Origin: an uncultured Alistipes sp.
GTDB taxonomy: Bacteria > Bacteroidota > Bacteroidia > Bacteroidales > Rikenellaceae
DNA length: 64,000 bases
NCBI GenBank assembly: GCA_910583985.1
Contig: CAJTYA010000005.1
Coordinates: 1-64,000, forward strand
Direction of reading: 5' to 3'
Shown: piece after piece, positions 16,268-25,205 of the stretch
How positions within the stretch are numbered: position 1 is the stretch's first letter
Layout of the letters: each line of letters starts with the position of its first letter
Translations under genes and position numbers: made by a program
Notes under the pieces: model-generated
Database searches by the model: none
What the model saw: only the letters and a program-made list of their open reading frames with translations
What the model was told of the DNA's origin: nothing

Positions 16268-17101
16268 TTATTTGATGCAGACAATCTGATCTTTATAATC
16301 CAAATCGATGTACCGGTAGCGATCCCACCCCTCGTAGGCGGCTCCGTTGCGGTAAAAGCTCAGCAGTTTGTCGAGCTTTTCGCGGTAGCCGTCGAGGCTT
16401 CCGAGCCGGACGATCTGGTTGCCGGCCCGCGGAACGATCTCTACGGAAGGACCTTCGGCGCTATCCGAACCGCCGTCGTCCACATTGATCTGCACGACGA
16501 AGGCCTTCCAGAAAGCGTCATTATCCACGAATTTCACAAAATTAATGAGTTTAACCAAAAACGAATAATTTTTATCGACTTTTTTTTCCTCGTTTCCGGC
16601 CAGCGAATCCAGCGGTCCGACATAGCCCCGGCGGAAAGGCGGCCGGAAACGGCCGGTCACCACGGGCACGTAGGCCACGCACTGCCGCTGCAACGGAAGG
16701 ATGCAGTCGTCTTCGGTCACGTAAAAATCATACCCCTCGACGCTGCTCATCCGCATCACGGGCTTGCGTTGGGTCAGTTCGACATGGAGCCGCCCGTCCA
16801 ACGACGTGTAGACGCGGGCCGTCTTGACGAAGCCGCGCCGGCGGACGAGCGCTTCGAGTTCGAGCGTATTGATCGACGAGAGCTCCTGCCCCACGAGCGG
16901 AATCCGCTCGGTCTCGAACCACGCCCGTACCATCGCCGGCGAAATGAAATTCCGCTCGGCGCTGTCGAGCACCCGGACCTCGACGCTGCGGCAGGTTCTT
17001 TCGCTGCGGCACCGGCCGGAATAGCGCGAAACGACGATCATGTAAACGAAGATCGCCGTCCACGTCAATACGTTCAGGGTGATGACCAACGGTTTCTTCA
17101 C
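16268..17101 (-). CDS. ftsQ: Cell division protein FtsQ
   Basis: A bitopic inner-membrane divisome protein. With the GTG at 17099-17101 it has 277 residues: VKKPLVITLNVLTWTAIFVY opens a single membrane segment (about 4-24), followed by a POTRA-like domain (FISPAMVRAWFETERIP..., GFVKTARVYTSLDGRLHVEL) and a beta domain. Sequence is diverged from proteobacterial FtsQ, but the position between murC and ftsA and the topology support the call. The GTG follows the murC stop by 10 bases; a longer form from an ATG at 17173 would overlap murC by 62 bases and add a Ser/Pro-rich stretch, so it is less likely. Ends one base before ftsA. Confidence 0.85.
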   Translation of the reverse strand: MKKPLVITLNVLTWTAIFVYMIVVSRYSGRCRSERTCRSVEVRVLDSAERNFISPAMVRAWFETERIPLVGQELSSINTLELEALVRRRGFVKTARVYTSLDGRLHVELTQRKPVMRMSSVEGYDFYVTEDDCILPLQRQCVAYVPVVTGRFRPPFRRGYVGPLDSLAGNEEKKVDKNYSFLVKLINFVKFVDNDAFWKAFVVQINVDDGGSDSAEGPSVEIVPRAGNQIVRLGSLDGYREKLDKLLSFYRNGAAYEGWDRYRYIDLDYKDQIVCIK

Positions 17102-17111
17102 GGCACGGGGA

Positions 17112-18476
17112 TTACGGCAGCCGGGACAGCCGCTCGGCGATGGGCTCGCAGAAACGGTCGATGTCCCCGGCACCGAAAGTTACTAACAATTCCGGATTTT
17201 TCCGCGTCAATTCCTCCAGCAACCGCTCCTTCTCCACAATCTGTGCCGGAACGGAAATCAGCGGCAGCAGCATCTCCGAACAGACGCCTTCGATGGGCTC
17301 CTCTCTGGCCGGATAGATCGGCAGCAGCAGCACCTCGTCGCTCGCCGAGAGGGCCGAGGCGAACTCCCGGTAAAAGTCGCGCGTGCGGGTATAGAGATGG
17401 GGCTGGAACACGACGGTGAGCCGGCGGCCGGGAAACATCCCGCGCACCGAGCCGATCGCCGCGCGCAGCTCGTCGGGGTGATGGGCATAGTCGTCCATGT
17501 AGATCCGCCGGGGCGTGTTGATGTAAAAGTCGAAACGGCGCCGCACGCCGGCGAACGAAGCCATCGCGCCGCGGAGCTTCTCTTCGTCGAAACCGGCCAC
17601 CCACAGCATGGCCGCCGCCGCGATGCAGTTCTCGACATTGATGCGCCCCGGAATGCCGAGCGTACAGTCGCGTATCACCCGGTCCGGACAAACCAGATCG
17701 AACGTGTGCCGCCCGTCGTCGAGCACCCGCACCCGCTCGGCATGGAAATCGGCCGGCGCGTCGAACGCGTAACGGTATACACGCAGGTCCTCGTTGCGGA
17801 TGGCGAGGTCCACGCCCCGCCGGATAATCAACGCTCCGCCCGGCACGATGCGGGCGATGAAATCGGCGAACGCCTCGCGCACGGCCTCGTGCGTGCCGTA
17901 TATGTCCAGATGGTCGGCATCGGCCGCCGTGACGACGGCCACGTCGGGCCGCAGTTGCAGGAACGAACGGTCGAACTCGTCGGCCTCCACGGCGAGCCGG
18001 TCGCCCGGACCGAGCACGAGGTTGCTGTCGAAATTCTTCGAAATGCCGCCTAAAAAGGCACTGCCCCTGCTGCCGGCCTCGTGATCGAACCATGCGGTCA
18101 TCGTCGTGGTCGTCGTTTTGCCGTGCGTACCGGCCACGGCCATCACGTACTTGCCGCGGGAGACGACGCCCAGCATCCGCGACCGTTTGACGACCTCGAA
18201 CCCGCCCGAACGGAAAAAATTCAACTGCCTGTGGTCGGACGGCAGAGCCGGCGTGTAGACGACCATCGTATCGGAGGGGTCCCTGAATCCGTCGGGGATC
18301 GTATCGACCGAATCCTCGTAGGTCACCCCGACACCCTCGCGCTCCAACGCCGAGGTCAGCGCCGAGGGCGTGCGGTCGTATCCGGCCACTTTCTTGCCCT
18401 CGTGGAGGAAGTAACGCGCCAGCGCGCTCATGCCGATTCCACCGACACCGAGGAAATATACTTTACTAAACTCCAT
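17112..18476 (-). CDS. murC: UDP-N-acetylmuramate--L-alanine ligase MurC
   Basis: Adds L-Ala to UDP-MurNAc using ATP in the cytoplasm. The 454 residues carry the N-terminal nucleotide fold (VYFLGVGGIGMSALA), the P-loop AGTHGKTTTTTM at about residue 113, and the Mur ligase middle and C-terminal domains (DYAHHPDELRAAIGSVR and VVFQPHLYTRTRDF). The alanine-specific His-rich DDYAHHP motif is present. Separated from murG by two bases, so translationally coupled. Confidence 0.96.
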   Translation of the reverse strand: MEFSKVYFLGVGGIGMSALARYFLHEGKKVAGYDRTPSALTSALEREGVGVTYEDSVDTIPDGFRDPSDTMVVYTPALPSDHRQLNFFRSGGFEVVKRSRMLGVVSRGKYVMAVAGTHGKTTTTTMTAWFDHEAGSRGSAFLGGISKNFDSNLVLGPGDRLAVEADEFDRSFLQLRPDVAVVTAADADHLDIYGTHEAVREAFADFIARIVPGGALIIRRGVDLAIRNEDLRVYRYAFDAPADFHAERVRVLDDGRHTFDLVCPDRVIRDCTLGIPGRINVENCIAAAAMLWVAGFDEEKLRGAMASFAGVRRRFDFYINTPRRIYMDDYAHHPDELRAAIGSVRGMFPGRRLTVVFQPHLYTRTRDFYREFASALSASDEVLLLPIYPAREEPIEGVCSEMLLPLISVPAQIVEKERLLEELTRKNPELLVTFGAGDIDRFCEPIAERLSRLP

Positions 18477-18478
18477 TT

Positions 18479-19591
18479 TTATCTTTTTACGACATCCAAT
18501 ATCTCATCCACGATCCGATCGGCCGAATCCTCGACACCCAACTTCATCATATTGAGCCGCATACGCTCCATCCGCTGCGGGTCGGCAAGCAGCTTTTCGA
18601 CCGCCGGGAATACCCCGTGCACGGCCTCGTCGTCGCGCACCATCGCGGCCGCGTCCTTTTCGACGAGCGCCATCGCGTTCTTGGTCTGATGATCTTCGGC
18701 GACGTTGGGCGAAGGGACGAAAACGGCGGGCTTGCCGACCAGACAGAGCTCCGAAATCGTCCCGGCGCCGGCCCGACCCACCACCACGTCGGCGGCGGCA
18801 TAGGCCAGATCCATCCGCTCGATGAACGCTCCCCGCCAGATCGAGGGGGCGGTACGGCCGGCCATGAACCGGGCCATCTCCGGCTCGTAATACTTTCCGG
18901 TCTGCCAGATGACCTGCAACCGGTCCTCGGCGATGAGGCGGTCCGCCTCGGCCTTCATCGTCTCGTTCAGCGTGCGGGTACCGAGGCTGCCGCCGACCAC
19001 CAGTACGACCGGTTTGTCGGGCCGGAATCCGAAATATTCGAGCGCCTCGGCCCGCAGGTCGCCGCTGCGGCTGAAACGGCCGCGCAGCGGATTGCCCGTC
19101 ATCACGATCCTGTCCTTCGGGAAAAAGCGCTCCATGCCCTCGTAGGCGACGCATATCCGCCGGGCGCCGGAAGCCAGTATCTTGTTGGTCATGCCGGCGT
19201 AGGAATTCTGCTCCTGTATGATCGTCGGCACGCCCATCCGCTGGGCGCACCACAGCACGGGCGCGCTGGCGTAACCGCCGAATCCGACCGCCGCATCGGC
19301 CCCGAAACGGCGGAGGATGCGCCGGGCCCGGTTCACCGACGAGAGCACCTTGAATGGCAGCAGCAGATTGGCCGGTGCGAGCTTGCGCTGCAACCCCGCC
19401 ACGGGCAGGCCCTCGATGCGGTAGCCCAGCGCGGGGATCTTCTCCATTTCCATCTTGCCTTCCGCCCCAACGAAAAGCAGTTCCACGCCGTCACCCAACC
19501 GGCGCTGCAACGCTTCGGCCACGGCCACGGCCGGGTAGATGTGACCGCCCGTTCCGCCGCCGCTCAATATGATTTTCAGTTTCCGTTCCAT
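18479..19591 (-). CDS. murG: UDP-GlcNAc:undecaprenyl-PP-MurNAc-pentapeptide GlcNAc transferase MurG
   Basis: Makes lipid II from lipid I on the inner face of the membrane. The 370 residues form a GT-B fold. The N-terminal glycine loop SGGGTGGHIYPAVAVAEAL and a second loop FGGYASAPVLW are typical. The C-terminal domain has VVGGSLGTRTLNE, VGRAGAGTISELCLVGKPAVF and a basic tail. Length is near the family norm of about 360. Position murD-ftsW-murG-murC is the classical dcw order. Confidence 0.96.
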   Translation of the reverse strand: MERKLKIILSGGGTGGHIYPAVAVAEALQRRLGDGVELLFVGAEGKMEMEKIPALGYRIEGLPVAGLQRKLAPANLLLPFKVLSSVNRARRILRRFGADAAVGFGGYASAPVLWCAQRMGVPTIIQEQNSYAGMTNKILASGARRICVAYEGMERFFPKDRIVMTGNPLRGRFSRSGDLRAEALEYFGFRPDKPVVLVVGGSLGTRTLNETMKAEADRLIAEDRLQVIWQTGKYYEPEMARFMAGRTAPSIWRGAFIERMDLAYAAADVVVGRAGAGTISELCLVGKPAVFVPSPNVAEDHQTKNAMALVEKDAAAMVRDDEAVHGVFPAVEKLLADPQRMERMRLNMMKLGVEDSADRIVDEILDVVKR

Positions 19592-19643
19592 GTCTCGTTC
19601 GTATATTTCGCGAGCCGTGCCGCCGCACAGCCCGCCTGTCGTA

Positions 19644-20933
19644 TCAATCCAGCATCGTCTGTCCCTTGGGCCGGTCGAGCGACTGTTCCTTGACCTGACG
19701 GCTGATGCCGAGAATCAGTCCCAGCGCCACGCAGGTGAACACGATGGACGATCCGCCGAGGCTGATCAGGGGCAGCGTCTGCCCCGTCACCGGGAAAATG
19801 CAGACGGAAACCATCATGTTGCAGATCGCCTGAAAGGTAATCATCAGGCACAGTCCCAGCACCAGAAGACTGGGGAAAGCCGTTCCGCAACGTCGGAACG
19901 TGACGATCCCCCGAAAAAAAATGCAAAGGTAGAGAAACAGGATGCCGACGGCCCCCACCAGACCGTACTCCTCGACGATGAATGCATAGGCGAAGTCGGA
20001 ATAGGAGTGCGGCAGGTTGGACCGCTGCGTGCTGTTGCCCGGTCCTTTGCCCAAAAGGCCGCCCGAAGCGATGGCGATGCGGGCCTGATCCTGTTGCAGG
20101 TTGTCGTCGTCGCTCTGCCGCTCGGCCTGTTCGTCGGGATTCAGCACGGCCCCGATGCCCAGACGGTTGACCCACGTATGGGAACGGCCGATGTCGAACA
20201 CGTACATGAACGATATGGCCAGCGCCATGGCCGCGACGATCAGGGCGACGAGCCGCCAGAGCTCGCGCACCCGCACCCGTCCCATGTAGAGCATGATCCA
20301 GCAGGTGACGAACGTAATGGCCGAAGTGGAAAAGTTCGAAATGAAGATCGCCCCGCAGGCCACGACGATGGGTCCGAGAATCGGGATCGTCGTCTGGGTG
20401 AGAATATCGAAATTCTTGCGGCTGTTCTTCTGCCAGCCGCTCACGGTAAGGGCGGGCAGCAGCGGTATCTTGTGGATGATCGTCTGCCGCTTGGCCAACT
20501 GCTGGGCCAGAATGGCGATCAGCGCGATGCGCAGGAAGTCCGACGGCTGGAATGTCACGCCAATGATCGGGATGCGTATCCAGCGCGAAGCACTGTTGAG
20601 ATTGACGCCGATGAAGAACGTCAGCAGCATGAAAAACAGCGCTGCACAGAAGACCAGCGCCAGAAACCGGGGCCGGGCGTACCGCTGGTAGTTCACCCGG
20701 TGGACGACGATCATCGCCGCGAAGCCCAACACGATGAACTTGAGCTGCGAGAAGAAATAATGCGTCGTATCGCCCCCGGCCTTGCGGTAGGCCATCGAGG
20801 CGGTCGACGAATAGATTACCAGCAGCGACGCGACCGCCAGAATCGCGATGATGACCCACAGCACCCTGTCGCCGCCGAAAAGGCGGTCGAAAAAAGCGGG
20901 GCGTTCCGATCGGGTAGTTTCCAGTTCTGCCAT
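19644..20933 (-). CDS. ftsW: Lipid II polymerase / division protein FtsW
   Basis: A SEDS-family glycosyltransferase that polymerises lipid II together with FtsI. The 429 residues contain about ten membrane segments starting with VLWVIIAILAVASLLVIYSS (residues about 24-43). The SEDS signature occurs in the third quarter (IVEEYGLVGAVGILFLYL) and at the end (VTGQTLPLISLGGSSIVFTC), which matches the family C-terminal motif P-x-G-G-S. Cognate partner ftsI is not in the same operon but about 10 kb away on the other strand. Confidence 0.94.
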   Translation of the reverse strand: MAELETTRSERPAFFDRLFGGDRVLWVIIAILAVASLLVIYSSTASMAYRKAGGDTTHYFFSQLKFIVLGFAAMIVVHRVNYQRYARPRFLALVFCAALFFMLLTFFIGVNLNSASRWIRIPIIGVTFQPSDFLRIALIAILAQQLAKRQTIIHKIPLLPALTVSGWQKNSRKNFDILTQTTIPILGPIVVACGAIFISNFSTSAITFVTCWIMLYMGRVRVRELWRLVALIVAAMALAISFMYVFDIGRSHTWVNRLGIGAVLNPDEQAERQSDDDNLQQDQARIAIASGGLLGKGPGNSTQRSNLPHSYSDFAYAFIVEEYGLVGAVGILFLYLCIFFRGIVTFRRCGTAFPSLLVLGLCLMITFQAICNMMVSVCIFPVTGQTLPLISLGGSSIVFTCVALGLILGISRQVKEQSLDRPKGQTMLD

Positions 20934-20961
20934 ATCCGTCTTTATCGAGCGTACCGTATTC

Positions 20962-22308
20962 TCAGACCGAGCGGGCGAGCGTCAGCACCCACTCCTTGAA
21001 TTCCCGTCCCCGCTCCTCGTAGTTCTTGAACAAGTCGAAGCTCGCGCAGGCGGGCGACAGCAACACCGCGTCCCCCGGCCGTGCACTGCGGCGCGCCGCG
21101 GCCATCGCCTCCTCGATCGAGTGCGTATCGACGATCTCCGGGACACGGCCGGCGAAAGCGTCGAGCAGCTTGGCGTTGTCCACGCCCATGCAGACCAATG
21201 TGCGGACCTTCTTTTCGGCCAGCGGGTAGAGCCGCGCGTAGTCGTTTCCCTTGTCGGTCCCTCCGGCAATCCACACCACCGGCCGCGTCATGCTTTCGAG
21301 CGCATACCAGACCGAATCGACATTGGTCGCCTTCGAATCGTTGATGTACTCCACGCCGTCCACCGTGCCGCAGCGTTCGAGGCGGTGTTCCACGCCGGAA
21401 AACGCACGCAGCGCCTCCCGAACCGTTTCGGGCTCCACGCCGGCGCACAAGGCGGCCAGCGATGCGGCCATCGCGTTGCAGGCATTGTGCATACCCTTGA
21501 TCTTCAGCTCGTCGAGTCCTATTTCGACACGGCGTCCGTCCGTTTCGGCCCGCAGCGTTCCCCCTTCGAGCGAGGCGGCGCAGCCCGCAGCCCCCGCGAC
21601 GGTAAAGGGCAGCGTCCGCATCCCCAGCGTGCGGGAAGCGAGATTTTCCGCGGTCAGCGGGTCGTCGGCGCAGTAGATGAAGCGATCCTCCGGCCTCTGG
21701 TTGCGGACGATGCGGAACTTGCTGTCCGCATAGTTCTGCAACTTGTACTCGTAGCGGTCGAGGTGGTCGGGCGTGATGTTCATCAGCACGGCGACATCGG
21801 CCCTGAAATCGAAGCAACCGTCCAACTGGAAACTGCTCATCTCGACGACATACCAGTCGTAACCGCCCTCGGCGACGGCCAGCGCGAAACTGAGGCCGAT
21901 ATTGCCCGTCAGCGCGACTTTCTGGCCCGCCCGGCGAAGAATTTCGTAGATGAGCGTCGTCGTCGTCGTCTTGCCGTTGCTGCCGGTGATGCAGATCGTC
22001 CGGCCCGAAGCGTAGGGTGCGGCGAACTCGATTTCCGAAACCACGGGCACGCCCTTTTCGCGCAGGGCCCGCACCATCGGAGCCTTGTCGGGAATGCCGG
22101 GGCTCTTGACGACCCTATCGGCATTCAGTATCTTTTCGGGTGTATGCAGCCCCTCTTCATAGGGAATATCCCATTGCCGGAGCATCTTCTTGTATTTGGC
22201 GGCGATCACGCCCATGTCCGACAAAAAGACGTCGAAACCTTTCTTCCGCGCCAACACGGCCGCGCCGCATCCGCTCTCGCCTCCTCCCAGTACGACGATT
22301 CTCTGCAT
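20962..22308 (-). CDS. murD: UDP-N-acetylmuramoyl-L-alanine--D-glutamate ligase MurD
   Basis: Adds D-Glu to UDP-MurNAc-L-Ala with ATP. The 448 residues show the N-terminal fold IVVLGGGESGCGAAVLA, the P-loop TGSNGKTTTTTLIYE at about residue 115, the ligase motifs NITPDHLDRY and VEHRLERCG, then NDSKATNVDSVWYAL, and a C-terminal domain with PACASFDLFKNYEERG. All are MurD hallmarks. Two bases separate it from mraY upstream. Confidence 0.96.
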   Translation of the reverse strand: MQRIVVLGGGESGCGAAVLARKKGFDVFLSDMGVIAAKYKKMLRQWDIPYEEGLHTPEKILNADRVVKSPGIPDKAPMVRALREKGVPVVSEIEFAAPYASGRTICITGSNGKTTTTTLIYEILRRAGQKVALTGNIGLSFALAVAEGGYDWYVVEMSSFQLDGCFDFRADVAVLMNITPDHLDRYEYKLQNYADSKFRIVRNQRPEDRFIYCADDPLTAENLASRTLGMRTLPFTVAGAAGCAASLEGGTLRAETDGRRVEIGLDELKIKGMHNACNAMAASLAALCAGVEPETVREALRAFSGVEHRLERCGTVDGVEYINDSKATNVDSVWYALESMTRPVVWIAGGTDKGNDYARLYPLAEKKVRTLVCMGVDNAKLLDAFAGRVPEIVDTHSIEEAMAAARRSARPGDAVLLSPACASFDLFKNYEERGREFKEWVLTLARSV

Positions 22309-22310
22309 GA

Positions 22311-23558
22311 CTATCTGATTTTAAGCGTTACGAGGGTAACGGCCGCCAGAAGCAACTGCACGATCCAGAACCGCACGACGATCTTGGATTCGAAATACCC
22401 CTTTTTCTGATAATGATGATGCAACGGCGACATGAGGAAAATCCTCCGTCCCTCGCCGAAGCGTTTTTTCGTATATTTGAAATAGGCCACCTGAAGGATG
22501 ACCGACAGGCTCTCGACGAAAAAGATGCCGCAGAGAATGGGCAGCAGCAGCTCCTTGCGGATGAGCAGGGCGAATACGGCGATGATGCCGCCGATGGCCA
22601 GAGAGCCCGTGTCGCCCATGAACACCTGCGCCGGGTAGCAGTTGTACCACATGAACCCGAACAGCGCCCCGGCGAAAGCCGCCGCGAAGACGACCAGCTC
22701 GCCGCTGGAGGGAATGTACATGATGTTGAGGTAGTCGGCATAGATCACGTTGCCCGACAGATAGGCCAGAATGCCGAGTGTGACGACGATCGTCGCCGAC
22801 ACGCCGGAGGCCAGCCCGTCCAGCCCGTCGGTCAGGTTCGCTCCGTTCGAGACGGCCGTGATGACGAGAATGGCGATGGCCACATAGACGACCCAGCTCC
22901 AGAAGTCCGCACGGCCGCCGCTTCCCGGAATGAGCCAATGGTAGTCGAACTCGTTGTCCTTGATGAAGGGGATCGTGGTCTTGATGCTTTTCTCGGCCGG
23001 CGCGACGTACACGGCGCTCTGCTCGCCGTTGTCGGTCACATATTCCACCTGCGCACGGGGCGAAGCGGCGTCGAGCTTCTCCTTGACGACGATCTGCGGA
23101 CTGAGCCACATGACGCACCCCACGATGAGACCGAGGCCGACCTGCCCCACGACCTTGTAACGGCCGTTGAGCCCCTCCTTGTTCTTGCGGAACACCTTGA
23201 TGAAGTCGTCCAGAAACCCGATCGCCCCCAGCCACAGCGTCGAGACGATCATCAGCTGCGTATAGACATTGGTCAGATCGCCCAGCAGCAGGGTCGGCAC
23301 CAGAATCGAGAGCAGGATGATGACGCCGCCCATCGTCGGCGTGCCCCGCTTCTGCAACTGCCCTTCGAGTCCGAGGTTGCGGACCTCCTCGCCGATCTGC
23401 TTGCGTTGCAGCAAACGGATGATGCGGCGACCGAAAATCATGCCGATCACGAGCGCCAGAATGATGGCCGCCGCCGCCCGGAACGACAACGAAAGGAACA
23501 TGCCCGCTCCGGGAATATCGACATGCTGCGAAAGATATTTGACCAAATGGTATAACAT
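22311..23558 (-). CDS. mraY: Phospho-N-acetylmuramoyl-pentapeptide transferase MraY
   Basis: Transfers phospho-MurNAc-pentapeptide to undecaprenyl phosphate, making lipid I. Ten or so membrane segments occupy the 415 residues. Catalytic motifs include GFLDDFIKVFRKNKEGL (Asp-Asp), NLTDGLDGLASG and FMGDTGSLAIGG, plus the MraY-specific SPLHHHYQKKGY. It is about 55 residues longer than E. coli MraY because of a soluble insertion at about 145-210 (KEKLDAASPRAQVEYVTDNG onward), a common trait in Bacteroidetes. Confidence 0.96.
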   Translation of the reverse strand: MLYHLVKYLSQHVDIPGAGMFLSLSFRAAAAIILALVIGMIFGRRIIRLLQRKQIGEEVRNLGLEGQLQKRGTPTMGGVIILLSILVPTLLLGDLTNVYTQLMIVSTLWLGAIGFLDDFIKVFRKNKEGLNGRYKVVGQVGLGLIVGCVMWLSPQIVVKEKLDAASPRAQVEYVTDNGEQSAVYVAPAEKSIKTTIPFIKDNEFDYHWLIPGSGGRADFWSWVVYVAIAILVITAVSNGANLTDGLDGLASGVSATIVVTLGILAYLSGNVIYADYLNIMYIPSSGELVVFAAAFAGALFGFMWYNCYPAQVFMGDTGSLAIGGIIAVFALLIRKELLLPILCGIFFVESLSVILQVAYFKYTKKRFGEGRRIFLMSPLHHHYQKKGYFESKIVVRFWIVQLLLAAVTLVTLKIR

Positions 23559-23625
23559 AGCGTCACACGGTTTTCACTGTTAACAATCTGTCCTCGCGCA
23601 CGGAAAGGTCCCGCGCACCGGCGCC

Positions 23626-25080
23626 TCATCCCATGCGCATGGCCTCGCGGACCTGCTCCCGGTCGTCGAAATGGTGCTTGACGCCGCCGACGTCCTGATA
23701 GGTCTCGTGTCCCTTGCCGGCCACCAGCACGATGTCGCCCGGACGGGCCAGCGCCACGGCCGTCCGGATCGCTTCGCGACGGTCGACGATGCACAGGTAG
23801 CGCGCATCGGGGTCGAGCCCGGCCTTCATCTCGGCGAGAATCGCTTCGGGGTCCTCCGTGCGGGGATTGTCCGAGGTGAGAATCGCCGTATGGCTTCCCT
23901 CCACGGCGATACGCGCCATTTCGGGCCGTTTGGTCCGGTCCCTGTCGCCGCCGCAGCCCACGACCACATAGAGTCGCTGTCCTTCCTTGCGGACCTCGTC
24001 GATCGTGCGGATGACGTTCTGCAGGGCATCGGGCGTATGGGCGTAATCGACGACGGCCGTGATGCCGTCCGAGGAACGGATCGTTTCGAAACGTCCGCTG
24101 ACGGGCGACAGGCCGCTCAGTTCGCGGAGCACCTCGTCGCGTCCGGCGCCCAGCAGCCGCGCCGCGGCATAGACGGCCGTCAGGTTGTAGGCGTTGAAGC
24201 GTCCGAGGAACCGGACCCACACTTCGGTACCGTCCAGTTCGAGCAGCATGCCGTCGAACAGCGTCTCGACGATCCGGCAGCGGAAATCGGCGAACGTCCG
24301 CAGCGCGTAGGTCTCCACGGAGGCTTTCGTATTCTGCACCATGACCGCGCCGTTGCGGTCGTCGGCGTTCGTCAGGGCGAACGCCCCGGCCGGCAGAGCG
24401 TCGAAGAGCAGCTTTTTGGCCCGGATGTATTCGGCGAAGGTGCGGTGATAATCCAGATGATCGTGCGTGAGGTTGCTGAACACGGCTCCCGCGAAAACGA
24501 GTCCTTCGGTGCGGTGCTGCACCAAACTGTGCGAGCTGACCTCCATGAAGCAGAATTCGCAGCCGCGGTCCGCCATTTCGGCCATCATGGCGTTGAGGCG
24601 GATGCCGTCGGGCGTGGTATGGGTCGATTCGCGCCGCTCGTCGTCGATGCAGTAGGTCACCGTCGAAATCAGCCCCGCCTTATAGCCCAGCTTGCGGAAC
24701 AGGTCGTAGAGCAGCGTGGCCGTCGTCGTCTTGCCGTTGGTTCCGGTGACGCCGACCAGTCGCAGCCGCCGGCTCGGATGGCCGTAGAAGGCCGAGGCGA
24801 TGCGGCCGAGCGCCACCGACGAATCCGCCACCCGCACATAGGTCACCGCCGGATCGAGCCGTTCGGGCAGCTCCTCGCAAACGACCGCCGACGCTCCCTG
24901 CGCCACGGCGGAGTCGATGAAACGGTGTCCGTCCGTGCGCGTTCCGCGCGTGGCGAAAAAAAGCGTTCCGCGACCCGCTTCCCGCGAGTCGAACGTCAGC
25001 GAGTCGATTCCGACGGAAGGGTCGCCCTCTATCGCAATCACTTCGGTATCTTTCAAAAGATCTTCCAGCATGCCGCACAT
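23626..25080 (-). CDS. murE: UDP-MurNAc-L-Ala-D-Glu--2,6-diaminopimelate ligase MurE
   Basis: Adds the third residue of the stem peptide. The 484 residues have the P-loop GVTGTNGKTTTATLLYD (about residue 107) and the ligase core LTHDHLDYHRTFAEY. TSDNPRTEDPEAIL contains the DNPR box that marks specificity for meso-diaminopimelate rather than lysine, so the wall is of the DAP type. Start uncertain: MCGMLEDL gives ATG at 25080 and a second ATG at 25071. First gene of the operon running to ftsZ, with a promoter just upstream. In many Bacteroidetes ftsI directly precedes murE; here it does not. Confidence 0.96.
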   Translation of the reverse strand: MCGMLEDLLKDTEVIAIEGDPSVGIDSLTFDSREAGRGTLFFATRGTRTDGHRFIDSAVAQGASAVVCEELPERLDPAVTYVRVADSSVALGRIASAFYGHPSRRLRLVGVTGTNGKTTTATLLYDLFRKLGYKAGLISTVTYCIDDERRESTHTTPDGIRLNAMMAEMADRGCEFCFMEVSSHSLVQHRTEGLVFAGAVFSNLTHDHLDYHRTFAEYIRAKKLLFDALPAGAFALTNADDRNGAVMVQNTKASVETYALRTFADFRCRIVETLFDGMLLELDGTEVWVRFLGRFNAYNLTAVYAAARLLGAGRDEVLRELSGLSPVSGRFETIRSSDGITAVVDYAHTPDALQNVIRTIDEVRKEGQRLYVVVGCGGDRDRTKRPEMARIAVEGSHTAILTSDNPRTEDPEAILAEMKAGLDPDARYLCIVDRREAIRTAVALARPGDIVLVAGKGHETYQDVGGVKHHFDDREQVREAMRMG

Positions 25081-25094
25081 TTTTATCCAATGTA

Positions 25095-25125
25095 CAAAAG
25101 TACGCTTTTAGGATGCAGAAATAAA
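25095..25125 (-). promoter_or_regulatory. Promoter of the murE-ftsZ operon
   Basis: TACTTTTG on the minus strand (25095-25102), with TTTA 19 bp upstream (25122-25125), one mismatch from TTTG. It lies 15-25 bases before the murE start. Confidence 0.7.
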
Positions 25126-25205
25126 AAATATACCTGCATTTAATCGACATCTTATCGACAAAACGGCCCGCCTTCCGCGCCGCGGCCGCCCTCGCATCCG
25201 GACAT